Source of the DNA: CBIHON01 sp966211965
GTDB taxonomy: Bacteria; Pseudomonadota; Gammaproteobacteria; Burkholderiales; Burkholderiaceae_D
DNA length: 64,000 bases
Assembly (NCBI GenBank): GCA_966211965.1
Contig: CBIHON010000007.1
Location: 93,952-157,951 of the forward strand
Direction: 5' to 3'
Positions 33,447 through 42,700 of the stretch are shown here, in pieces (position 1 is the stretch's first letter; each line of letters starts with the position of its first letter). Position numbers and translations under genes: made by a program. The notes under the pieces are model-generated. The model was not told where the DNA came from and ran no database searches. It saw nothing but the letters and a program-made list of their open reading frames with translations.

Positions 33447-34220
33447 TCAATGCAAATGAGGCGCCGCCGTATCCATATCGCTCGCACCGGCCGAAACCGG
33501 TTTGCCCAGGGTCGCCTCCTCATACCAGCCGCGTACCTGCGCCAAGTGCAGCCGTTCCTCCGCCAGCGCCTGATTGAACTCGGTCGCCATCGATGCCTGC
33601 CCTTGATCCTCCGCCAGCGCGATCAACATTTCCCACCCTGACTGATCCGTCATCTCGGCCACCAAGACCGCGTGCAGGCACTGTGCCAAGGTAGTACGCG
33701 GATCGGTCACTACCTGCAGCAAGCCAAGGGACTCGACGCCGACCAGATCGGCGCACGGCGTTTGCACAGTGGGATCGCCGCCGATGGATTCAATGGCATG
33801 CGCGAGGATAGAAAAATGACGCGCCTCGTCGTCGCGGATCTTCTGCAGATCCTCGATTCTCATACTGATATCCGCATCTTCGATCGCCTCTGCTTTCGCC
33901 AGCATCGCCTCATATAGGCGCGTACCGGTACGTTCAAATGCCAGGCGCTCGCCCAGTTTATCGATCAATAGTTGCGGCTGGCTGCCGGTAATAATCGACA
34001 CGCCGGTCGTCACTACGCCTTTAATCGTCGCCGGCGGCGGCACCGAGCCCAAGGGATCGGACTCATCGATGTACATGCGCCGGATTTCCGCGATGGCGGA
34101 CGCGTCACCCGGAGGGACTTGTGCACCAGCCTGCGGCGGCACGGCTTGCATGTCCTTGGACGCGAACGGCGACATCTGCACGCCGGTGCGATTCATGCCA
34201 ATTGGAATTTGCTCTTTCAT
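33447..34220 (-). CDS. Ferritin-like domain protein
   Basis: A 257-residue protein with a ferritin-like four-helix bundle. Residues ~1-75 are a flexible N-terminus. The bundle includes LAFERTGTRLYEAML, KIRDDEARHFSILAHAI, LLQVVTDPRTTLAQCLHAVLVAEM and AEERLHLAQVRGWY, with the Glu ... ExxxH ... Glu ... ExxxH ligand pattern of a dimetal site. It is probably a stress-related iron or manganese protein. It lies downstream of another ferritin-like gene and an SRPBCC gene on the same strand, separated by a miniature element. Shine-Dalgarno AAGGAGT precedes the ATG. Confidence 0.8.
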   Translation of the reverse strand: MKEQIPIGMNRTGVQMSPFASKDMQAVPPQAGAQVPPGDASAIAEIRRMYIDESDPLGSVPPPATIKGVVTTGVSIITGSQPQLLIDKLGERLAFERTGTRLYEAMLAKAEAIEDADISMRIEDLQKIRDDEARHFSILAHAIESIGGDPTVQTPCADLVGVESLGLLQVVTDPRTTLAQCLHAVLVAEMTDQSGWEMLIALAEDQGQASMATEFNQALAEERLHLAQVRGWYEEATLGKPVSAGASDMDTAAPHLH

Positions 34221-34263
34221 TGGTACTCCTTTTCTTCATCGATTGCTTGGTAGGGGCTTCTTA

Positions 34264-34364
34264 AAGCCTCTAAATAAATGCCGCTGGCCAGGCGAGCCGA
34301 CGCAGACAGTCCGAACGTACGGCAAGGAGAAGCAGCAACGTCAGCGGCTCTCATTTAGAGGCTC
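34264..34364. mobile_element. 101-bp MITE-like element with TTA target duplication
   Basis: Imperfect terminal inverted repeats of about 25 bp (20 matches), AAGCCTCTAAATAAATGCCG on the left against GAGCCTCTAAATGAGAGCCG on the right complement. Flanks are TTA at 34261-34263 and 34365-34367. It carries no frame. The GAGCCT outer bases and TNA duplication resemble those of the IS at 2279-3141, so it may be mobilised by a related IS5-family transposase. It separates two ferritin-like genes. Confidence 0.7.
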
Positions 34365-34431
34365 TTAAAAAATTACCCAACAACCTGCCCGATCTCAGGC
34401 CTGGGTGCTTTTAGATACCCTCATAAATTCC

Positions 34432-35604
34432 TCATGCCGCTATAGCCACCTTGCGATTCAACTCGGTTCCCGGTGTCCATAGGTAACCCTGTGCAACCAT
34501 CTCGCTCGGCGAGCCTGCGGAATTGATATAGCCGCGATAGTCGAGCGAAGCCTGGCTTTCCTCGGAACGGCTGACGAAGCGCGTGCCTTTTGCGCGCAAG
34601 TCGACTTCCTGCGCCAATACCTGGCGTACGAAATCGCGCTGGCTGTCGAGCGGAATCGGCTCGGGCAAAGCGCCGGCAAACACTTCGGCAGGATCGCGCC
34701 GCTCGTACTGTTTGAACAACTCCGCCACGTGGTGGAAATGGCCAAGCTCGTAATCGAGGAAGCGCTCCCAGAGTGCCTTGATGCGCGGATTCTTTTCCTG
34801 CTGCATGCAACCATAGTAGTTGTACGCCTCCGTCGCCTCATGTATCAGCCATTGTTCGAGCACCGATTCTTCCGGATTGATCATGGAGCCGTACTGGGTC
34901 ACGTGCTGCTCTTCGATCGAAGCGATTTCCGCGTACAACTGGCGTGCCGCCGGATCGGCAAACAAGGGACCGATGTTCATGTAGTAATCATGCGTCTGAA
35001 ACTCCGCTGCGGTAATCGTCAATGCATGCAACTTGGTCAGCGGTTCCGCCATGGTCCTGTCATAGCATTCGCGCAAATCGTCTTCCGGCGCCCGATGTTC
35101 GACCATGGTCGGGCGGCCCGGCAGGATATCGGTGTAGCTCTGCAAAATATTGTTGGCATCCTTGCCTTCCAGCCGGTCCAGCAAGGCGCTGTAACGGTAC
35201 AGGTGATCGAAGTCTTCCAGCATGCCGAACCGGTAGACCTGAGCGAAATATTTGTCGGGTTCGCGTTGCGCGACCGCAGCCGTTACCTCGATTGCGACCT
35301 GCTCGTAGGCGATGGTGGTCTCCAACGGAGAATGATCGGCGCCCAACAGCCAATTGACGCTGGTAGCCTGGTGTTGTTCGGTGCGCCGGATACGCGCCAG
35401 CGGCAAACGCAGATCGCGGTTCATGCGTGCTGCCATGTGCTGGAAACGCAGTGCCTCGGTCTCGATACCGTTCATCAAGATGACGCGCACCCTGGTAAAA
35501 GCGTCATCGTCGAGCTTGCTGATCGGTTTTCCGGCCATGTCGCGCCAGGTAAAGCGCTGCCGGTCCAGCGGACAGCCTTTCGAGCTGAATAGATCTAAAG
35601 CCAT
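34432..35604 (-). CDS. Large ferritin-like hypothetical protein
   Basis: A 390-residue protein, soluble and mainly helical. Several ExxH-type motifs suggest a ferritin-like dimetal fold: NGIETEALRFQHMAARM, FGMLEDFDHLYRYSALLD, IASIEEQHVTQYGSM, LIHEATEAYNYYGCMQQE and DYELGHFHHVAELFKQYE. Relatives, as I recall them, are annotated only as hypothetical and occur with stress genes. It is on the same strand as the SRPBCC gene upstream and the smaller ferritin-like gene downstream. A role in oxidative or desiccation stress is inference. Shine-Dalgarno AAGGAG lies upstream of the ATG. Confidence 0.75.
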   Translation of the reverse strand: MALDLFSSKGCPLDRQRFTWRDMAGKPISKLDDDAFTRVRVILMNGIETEALRFQHMAARMNRDLRLPLARIRRTEQHQATSVNWLLGADHSPLETTIAYEQVAIEVTAAVAQREPDKYFAQVYRFGMLEDFDHLYRYSALLDRLEGKDANNILQSYTDILPGRPTMVEHRAPEDDLRECYDRTMAEPLTKLHALTITAAEFQTHDYYMNIGPLFADPAARQLYAEIASIEEQHVTQYGSMINPEESVLEQWLIHEATEAYNYYGCMQQEKNPRIKALWERFLDYELGHFHHVAELFKQYERRDPAEVFAGALPEPIPLDSQRDFVRQVLAQEVDLRAKGTRFVSRSEESQASLDYRGYINSAGSPSEMVAQGYLWTPGTELNRKVAIAA

Positions 35605-35636
35605 GGTAATGCTCCTTTGATTTGCTGCAGCTTTGT

Positions 35637-35684
35637 TTAGAACCTGTTCAGGTTCTAAGAGCGTATCCGTGCTGAACGGACTCT
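35637..35684. repeat. Two adjacent palindromes between the SRPBCC and ferritin-like genes
   Basis: A perfect 10-bp dyad, TTAGAACCTG-TT-CAGGTTCTAA (35637-35658), followed directly by a second hairpin (AGAG..TCCG..CGGA..CTCT, 35658-35684) whose arms reach the SRPBCC stop codon. These could be an attenuator or small remnants of palindromic elements; the second is flanked by TAA on both sides. Confidence 0.5.
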
Positions 35685-36156
35685 AAGGCCGACTGCTCGG
35701 TTGGCTTTGCTCGACGCTGCCGCGCCAGGCTCCCGTCTCCTGCCCCCGTGCTTCGATGAAATCCTTGAAGCGCTCCAGGTCTCCCTTGACGCGCCGAGTA
35801 AACACACCGACGGCATCGCCCACGTTTTCCACCACGCCCTCCGGATCGTAGTCCATTTGCACCATGATGCGCGTGGTGTCGTCCGCCACCTTATGGAAGG
35901 TCACGGCACCGCCGTTGGCTGCGCCGCTGGTGCTACGCCAGGCGATGCGCTTATCGGGAATCTGCTCGGTAATTTCCGCGTCCCATTCTTTTTCCTTGCC
36001 GCCGATCTCGGCGCGCCAATGCAAATGGGTATCGTCGATCTGCCTTACTTCCGTGATACCTTCCATGAATTTCGGGAAGTCTTCGAACTGGGTCCATTGG
36101 TTGTAAGCGGTATTGACGGGTACGTTGACTTCAATCGATTTTTCCACTGTAGACAT
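35683..36156 (-). CDS. SRPBCC-family (polyketide cyclase/dehydrase-like) protein
   Basis: A 157-residue single SRPBCC domain. The opening KSIEVNVPVNTAYNQWTQFEDFPKFMEGI and the LHWRAEIGGKEKEWDAEITEQIPDKRIAW segment are typical of cyclase/dehydrase-type proteins often found with ferritin-like and stress-response genes in soil bacteria. The last 20 residues are Ser/Pro-rich. Shine-Dalgarno AGGA precedes the ATG. It is the first gene of the minus-strand cluster leading to the two ferritin-like proteins. The ligand is unknown. Confidence 0.85.
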   Translation of the reverse strand: MSTVEKSIEVNVPVNTAYNQWTQFEDFPKFMEGITEVRQIDDTHLHWRAEIGGKEKEWDAEITEQIPDKRIAWRSTSGAANGGAVTFHKVADDTTRIMVQMDYDPEGVVENVGDAVGVFTRRVKGDLERFKDFIEARGQETGAWRGSVEQSQPSSRP

Positions 36157-36289
36157 GATGTCCTCCGATGAAATGATGTGCAGTCAAGCAGCGATGCACC
36201 TGGCTGCTCTGCTGAGTAAAAAAATTGCAAAACCAAAGTCCCAATAAGACACGCAGCTTGGAAAAAAAATTCAGGTCGATTTCACTTTT

Positions 36290-37453
36290 GTGCCACTTCT
36301 GCGACACGTCCCAGACGGGTCCTCACCTCGCCGACGCGCACGGGCCATGAAAGCACATCAGTTTCAAGCAAGCACAACCATAGCGATTCCATTCAAGTCC
36401 GTACCGCCGTCATCGCTTCGGAGAACACGGACGCGCTGGCAAGCGGCGTTGTCCGCAGGCCGGCCGGTGAACGTCTTGCGTGACCTGAAGGCCTATGCGC
36501 TCGACGTCGCCATCGGCTTGGCGATGGGGCAGGACATCAATACGCTGGAGCACGAGCACAATCCGCTGCAGCGGGACATCGAACAAATCTTCAACCACCT
36601 GGCGCGCCGTTTGACTTCGCCCTTTCCTTATGGGCGCCACCTCAGGATGCCGGCCGATCGTGCGGCCGATGCAGGCGTCGCGCGTATCGCTGAAACAGTG
36701 CGCGGCTTTATCTCCCAGACGCGCAAACGCCTGCAAGCACATCCGGAGCGCCGCGCCAAACCGGCCAATCTATTGGAAGCCCTGGTACTCGCGCGCGACG
36801 AGATCGGGTCCGAATTCAGCGATGCGGTCGTAATCGGCAATGCGATCACGATGGTATTTGCCGGCGAAGACACGACTTCCAATACCATTACCTGGCTCTT
36901 GAATTTCATCGCCCGCGATCCGCGCGTCGCCGCCCTTCTTGCAGCCGAGGCAGACGCCGTCCTGGGTGACGCCAAGGTGCTGCGTGCATATGGCGCGCTC
37001 GACCAATTCCCGTACGCCGAAGCCGCCACCAGCAAAGCCATGCGCCTCAAGCCGGTGGCGCCCTTCCTTGGATTGGAAACCAATCGTGAACTGGTCATCG
37101 GCGGCACATTGGTGCCGCAGGGTACGCTGGTGCTGGCGGTGCTGCGCACGGCGGGACAACAAGAAACGGATTTCCCGCAAGCAGATCAGTTCCGCCCGGA
37201 ATGTTGGCTGGCCGATACGGCGATGAGGGATAATGATGATCCTGCGCGCAAGCTGTTTCCGTTCGGTGCCGGCCCGCGTTTTTGTCCCGGACGTTTTCTG
37301 GCGATGGCGGAAATCAAGATGGTCATGTCGATGGTGACGCGCAATTTCATGCTCAGCGTACCCTCTGATGCGCCGGAGGTTAAAGAGCACTTTACTTTCA
37401 CCATGACGCCAAGCCACTTGCCGGTGCTGCTGAAGGTGCGTGGCGAGAAATAA
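36290..37453 (+). pseudogene. Cytochrome P450, N-terminally truncated and with a mutated ExxR motif
   Basis: The frame encodes 387 residues. From about residue 50 it matches a P450: LRDLKAYALDVAIGLAMGQD, the I-helix oxygen-binding motif AGEDTTSN, and an intact haem loop FPFGAGPRFCPGRF with the Cys ligand. Two defects are visible. The N-terminal ~100 residues expected of a ~460-residue P450 are absent and replaced by unrelated Arg/Ser-rich sequence. The invariant Glu of the K-helix ExxR is Lys here (SKAMRLKPVAPF; AAA in place of GAA). Loss of that Glu normally abolishes haem folding, so this is probably non-functional. Downstream is a PPC-domain gene on the same strand. Confidence 0.75.
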
Positions 37454-37491
37454 GCCGAAGCAAACATTCTCCGGGAATATGGAATCTTCTG

Positions 37492-37899
37492 ATGAAAACC
37501 CTTGCATTACGCCTCGCACCCGAGGCCGACTTGAAACAGTCACTGCTCGACTATTGCATCACGCATCGCATCGAAGCGGCCTGCATTGTCAGTTGCGTCG
37601 GCAGCTTGCGCCGTGCTGCGATCCGCTTTGCCGATCGCGCGGAATGCACGCAGGTGGAAGCCATGTTGGAAATCGTCTCGCTGGTCGGCACCTTGTCGCG
37701 CCACGGCTGTCATTTGCATATCGCGCTATCGGACCGGGAGGGCAAGATGGTAGGCGGGCATTTGATGGAGGGCTCGCGGATTTATACCACTGCGGAAATC
37801 GTGCTCGGCATTCTTCCCGGCCTCGTCTTCACGCGTGCGCAGGACGCGGCAACCGGCTATAAGGAATTGCAAATCGGCCGATTGGCGGACGAGAATTGA
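37492..37899 (+). CDS. PPC-domain (DUF296) protein
   Basis: A 135-residue protein of the plant-and-prokaryote-conserved (PPC/DUF296) family. Recognisable pieces are LALRLAPEADLKQSLLDYC, ACIVSCVGSLRRAAIRFA, MLEIVSLVGTLSRHGCHLHIALSDREGKMVGGHLMEG and YTTAEIVLGILPGLVFTR. Bacterial members are stand-alone trimers whose function is poorly known; a conserved His cluster (here HGCHLHI and GGHL) may bind metal. It lies 38 bases downstream of the decayed P450 on the same strand. Not an AT-hook protein as in plants. Confidence 0.9.
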   Translation: MKTLALRLAPEADLKQSLLDYCITHRIEAACIVSCVGSLRRAAIRFADRAECTQVEAMLEIVSLVGTLSRHGCHLHIALSDREGKMVGGHLMEGSRIYTTAEIVLGILPGLVFTRAQDAATGYKELQIGRLADEN

Positions 37900-38114
37900 G
37901 AGACGCTCAATCCATGGCTGATCGCGGCCAATATTTTCCACCAAGAAATTTTTCTATTCAACCTGACCTGCAAATATTCCGGTCAATTACCCACTTCATG
38001 GGATGTTCATTTTTTGTCATGAATTGCATACTTGGCAAACCGCTTCGGCATGTAAGTCAGGTTTGCTACCATGCCATGTCAAAGTCCTGAAAATCATCCA
38101 AGGAGACCCACCTC

Positions 38115-38312
38115 ATGATTCCAAGCCATGCAAAATTTGTGACCAGTCCGGACATTCCAGAGCAGGATTTGCAGGTCCCTGACGATTCGTGGTTTATCGA
38201 TCGGCATGGAAAAAAGTGGTTGACGCTCTCGATCAACAAGCTGGATGATCAGGATACTCCATCGCTTTTCGAAACCGAGGAAGATGTCGTGCGGATTGCC
38301 AAGCGAGGTTGA
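38115..38312 (+). CDS. Small hypothetical protein
   Basis: A 65-residue acidic soluble protein with a good Shine-Dalgarno sequence (AAGGAGA). No recognised family. It contains DSWFIDRHGKKWLTLSINKL, a possible small beta structure, and an acidic end. It precedes the membrane protein gene by 15 bases and is likely cotranscribed with it. Confidence 0.6.
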   Translation: MIPSHAKFVTSPDIPEQDLQVPDDSWFIDRHGKKWLTLSINKLDDQDTPSLFETEEDVVRIAKRG

Positions 38313-38327
38313 TAAGCGGCATTCCAT

Positions 38328-39716
38328 ATGTTCGACCCAAGCATAATCAACGTCGCCATCGGCGTGATTTTCATCTATCTGTTGCTCAGCCTGATCTGTA
38401 CGGCGGTGCACGAACTATTTGCATCGATCGGCAGGACGCGCGGAAAATACCTGTTTGAAGGCATCAAGAACCTGCTCAACGATCCCGGCTTTACAGGGCT
38501 GGCGCAGCAGATTTACAACCACGGATTGATAGACGGCATTTCGCAAAACGCTGCAAATCCGGCCCGGAAAAGCCGCTTGCCCTCCTATATGTCGGCGACC
38601 AATTTTTCATTGGCCTTGCTGGATATTCTCGGTACGCGCGGAGTGATTTCCGCCGCGCACGGCGATCTTCTGGCACGCGCGGAACAAGCCGACGATGCCT
38701 ACCAGCTGGCGCAGGAAGCGGCAGCCGCCGCCCCGCAAAACCCGCAACTGGCGATCGCGGAAAACCAAGCCAAAGCTGCAAGCGAACAGGCGCATCAAGC
38801 GCTGGAAACCGCCGCGGCCGAGGCGCAAACTGCATATCAACAAGCGCAACAAGCAGCCAAACAAAACCCCGCCGATGTCCAACTCGCCAAGGTTGCCGCC
38901 CAGGCGCGCGACCAAGCCGATACCAGCAACGCGGCGCTGAAGATGCTCGATGCCAGGCGCGCTGCCATTGCCAGCGCGAACGATCCCGGCGATGCCGCGC
39001 GCATCAAGGCCGCGGCCGACACGCTGGAGCAAGCCCTCGCCGCCGGCCGCACCATTGCCGCAAAATACCCAGATCCGCTCGGCGCGTTTCAAGAAGCAAT
39101 CTCCCGCCTTCCCGACGGGCACACCAAAGAATCCTTGTTCGTCCTGCTCGACAAGACCCGGCGCGAGGTCAGCAATGCCGAACACCAGGTAGAGACTTTC
39201 CGCAAAAACCTGGAGAACTGGTTCAACGATGCGATGGACCGGGTCAGCGGTTGGTACAAGCGCTGGACTCAGCAAATCGTGCTCTGCATCGCCTTTCTGA
39301 TCATCTGCTTCACCAATGCCGACACGCTGATGCTGGTCCAACGCCTGACGCAAGACACCGCATTGCGCGCATCGCTGGTTGCTGCGGCGCAGGATGCGGC
39401 CAAGCTGCCTGCGCCACCCGCAGGGGCGCCCGACGGGGATGATCCACGCATCAAGCTGGTGCTGGAAAAAGCGGAAAGCCTGAAGTTCCCGCTGGGCTGG
39501 TCGAGCCAACCGAACGATCCCTGGCGCGTGCCGCCGTTCGAATGGAATTGGGCGTTTTTTTCCTGGTGGCTGCTCAAGCTGTTGGGCATCGCGATCAGCA
39601 CGTTCGCCGTGTCCCTGGGTGCGCCGTTCTGGTTCGATACCTTGAGCAAGTTCGTCAATCTGCGCGGCGCCGGTGTTCCTCCGAATGAAAGCAGAAAGAA
39701 CACGCCGCCGAAATAA
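38328..39716 (+). CDS. Membrane protein with a large Ala-rich coiled coil
   Basis: A 462-residue protein. An N-terminal helix (NVAIGVIFIYLLLSLICTAVHELFASIG) anchors it, and further hydrophobic helices lie near residues 320-335 (IVLCIAFLIICF) and 405-430 (FFSWWLLKLLGIAISTFAVSLGAPFWF). Between residues ~115 and 270 it has a long Ala/Gln/Lys coiled coil with repeating AxxAxxQA patterns. The N- and C-terminal regions look like a conserved bacterial membrane family, while the coiled-coil is probably a lineage-specific insertion. Function unknown. A small protein gene precedes it by 15 bases. Confidence 0.7.
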   Translation: MFDPSIINVAIGVIFIYLLLSLICTAVHELFASIGRTRGKYLFEGIKNLLNDPGFTGLAQQIYNHGLIDGISQNAANPARKSRLPSYMSATNFSLALLDILGTRGVISAAHGDLLARAEQADDAYQLAQEAAAAAPQNPQLAIAENQAKAASEQAHQALETAAAEAQTAYQQAQQAAKQNPADVQLAKVAAQARDQADTSNAALKMLDARRAAIASANDPGDAARIKAAADTLEQALAAGRTIAAKYPDPLGAFQEAISRLPDGHTKESLFVLLDKTRREVSNAEHQVETFRKNLENWFNDAMDRVSGWYKRWTQQIVLCIAFLIICFTNADTLMLVQRLTQDTALRASLVAAAQDAAKLPAPPAGAPDGDDPRIKLVLEKAESLKFPLGWSSQPNDPWRVPPFEWNWAFFSWWLLKLLGIAISTFAVSLGAPFWFDTLSKFVNLRGAGVPPNESRKNTPPK

Positions 39717-39782
39717 AGAGGTGCTTGCCAAGCGCGAACTCATGAATCCAATCAGGAGCCGAGCTGTGGGCTCGCGCAGCAA

Positions 39783-42700
39783 TCAGGCCATTTCCCACAA
39801 GCGCCCATCCGCCGTGATCAGAGCCGTCTTCAGGATCTTCCCGAAAAACACCGCCTCCACCGCTGCCCGATAGCTTGCCAGTTGCGCTGCGTATTCCGCA
39901 CGTTCGCTGTCGAGCAGATTGCGTTTGTAATCCAATATCCACACCGAATCCTCGAACACGACCACGCGGTCGAAGCGCAGTAAGCCCTGCTCCCCCATCA
40001 CTTCCATCTCGTTGCGCGCCATCTGATAGTGCGCGGGGTTGTAGAAGCGTTCCAGCAAGGGCTGCGACAGGATTACCGAGGCCTGCTCGCGCACCACCGC
40101 AGCCAATGCGGGTGCACAAGGCAACCACTGTGCGACCGCCTCCGCGCCAGGAATGGCGATCGGCCATGCATGGGCATGCGTCAATCGCTCCAGCAAGGCA
40201 TGCAGGGCAATCCCTTCATCGATTGCCGCGCCGCCAGCCTGCGCGGCAAACTGCACGGGGCCCGGCGCAAGCTGCGGCGGGTCGAAAATCGGCAGCTCGA
40301 AACTTTCCTCGCATTGCGCCGGCGCCGCCGTTTCTTCCGCATCACATTGCATGTCGTGTTCGAATTGCAGGCGCGCATACCAGCTTCCCTCGACCACGCC
40401 ATCCGCCCGTGCATTGCGGGTGCCGGCCACGCCGCTGACGATCAGCAAATCCTTGGCACGGGTGACGCCGACGTAGAGCAGGTTCCAATCTTCCTGTGCC
40501 TTGAATTTTTCTTCCGCCAGGAACAGCGCATCGCGCGCCATGCCCCGCTCGTCTTTGCGCGCGAAGGCGGAAAAGTGAGTCGGCGCCGCGGCGTCCTGTG
40601 GCCAGTCACATAAGATGCCTATATCGTCGCGCGCCGGTTCGCTATGGTTCGCATCCAGCAATACGACGACCGGCGCCTCCAGGCCTTTGGCGCTATGGAT
40701 GGTGAGGATGCGCACCGCATCGGCCGCGGCATCGACGCTGGCTTCGTCGGGCGCATCGTTGTCGCTGCCGTTTTGCAGCGAACGCAAAGCTTCGATGAAT
40801 TTCGGCAGGCTCGGGTAGCGGCCGGCATCCAGGTTCAAGGCCAGCTCGGTAAAGGCTTCGATATTGCCCAAAGCCTGACTGCGCATCGAAGGCGGCGTCG
40901 CCTGCGCATAGCGCGCCACCAAGCAGCCTTCGTGCAGGATAAGGTCGAGCAAATCATGGACCGGCAATCGCGGCGCGGCGTGCAGCCATTTTTCCAGCAG
41001 CCGGGCGGCGCGCCGCAGCGCCGGCGTCGCACCGTCCAGCAGCGCTCCCTGAATGCGCCGCCACCAATCGGTTTCGCTGCGCTGCGCCAGCACAATCAAA
41101 TCGTCGTCGGCGGCGCCGATGATCGGGCATTTCAACACATGGGCCAAGGCCCGGTTGTCGCCTGGCGTGATCAAGAAAGTCAGCAGCGCGATCAGGTCAT
41201 AGACTTCCAGCGACTCGAGCAAACCGCCGCGCTTATCCGACACGAAGGGAATGCCGGATTCGCGCAAGGCGCTTTCATAAGCACGCAGGTAGGCGCGCTT
41301 TTTGACGAGCAACATGAAGTCCGACCAACGTCCGTCGCGGCCGCTTTTCTCCGTCCGCTCGCGTTTCGCCCGCAGGACCGCTTGCGCCACCGCCCGCCCT
41401 TCGTCGAGGCGGCGCGCATCCTCCTCTTCTTCACGCGCATCGCTCAAGGGATCGCGCAGGGCGAATTGCGAAGCCTCGGCCGCTGCGCTTTTTTCCGGCC
41501 GGATCAGGGGCAGGCGCCAGACCGCGCCGGCTTGCGCGGCCAGCGTGGTCTGCGCTGAAAAAATCGGATTGGCGCCGAAACTGGCATTGAGCAAGTCGAC
41601 GACGGCAGTGGCGTTGCGCCGGGTCTGATTGGTGCGCAAGACCGCTGCGCCCTGCGCCGCCAGCATCTCGCGCGCGGCTTCGAATACGCGCGGCTCGGCG
41701 CGCCGGAAACGATAAATCGATTGCTTCGGATCGCCGACGATGAACATGCTGGGCTGTGCGGTATCGCCGCCATAAGCATTGAGCCAGGCGCGCACGATGC
41801 TCCATTGCAGCGGATTGGTGTCCTGGAATTCATCCAGCAAAATATGCTTGTAGCGCGAATCGAGCCGGCTTTGCAGATAAGCCGCATGCTCTTCGTTGGT
41901 CAACAGGCGATAGGCATGCCATTCGAGGTCGGCGAAATCGAACACGCGCTGTTCCGCCTTGAGGGCCTGATAGTGTTCGAGATAGGCGGCGCCGACCGTG
42001 AACAACGCTTGGTTGAATGCCAGCACCAGCGGTTCGAAACTGCGGCGTTGCAATTGCAGCAGGGCTGCGCCGATCGCGTTGAACTCGTCCTCGAAGGCAT
42101 CCGGCGAATTGAGGCGCGGATGCTGCGCGATTGCCTGCAGCAATTTTCCGCGCCGGTGATCGTTGCCGCGCGGGCTGCCTTTGTCGTCCACGAACTGCGC
42201 AAACAGGCTGGCGAAATTATCGAGGCCGGCCCCTGCCGTCAGCGCCATTTCGATCTGCGTCGCGCGCTCCTGGTTGCGCTTGGCGCCCTGCCCCAGCAGC
42301 ACGGCGATATCCTGGATGCGCGCGCGCAGTTCGGCGTCCTCCCACAAACCCAGGCGCGCATCGCATTGACCGTCCTCGCCGCACAACTCCTCCAGCCAAT
42401 CCAGCGGCTCACCGGCCTGCGTCGCAGCCCACCATTCGGCGCGCTTGTCGATGAAAGCATCGAGCAATTTCCTGGCGCTCCAATCGCCGAGCAAATCGTA
42501 CAGCTTCAGCAAGGCGCGCTTGACTTGTTCGTTCTCGCTCCGGTTCAGTCCTTGCATCAGGCGGCCGTAAGCTTCGGTCATCAGTTCTCCGGTGGTCTCG
42601 GTCAGCGCGTAACCGTGCGGCACGCCGGACGCCAGCGGCGCGATCTGGATCAGCCGCACAAACCAGCTATGAAAAGTATCGATCGACAAGCTTTGCGGGC

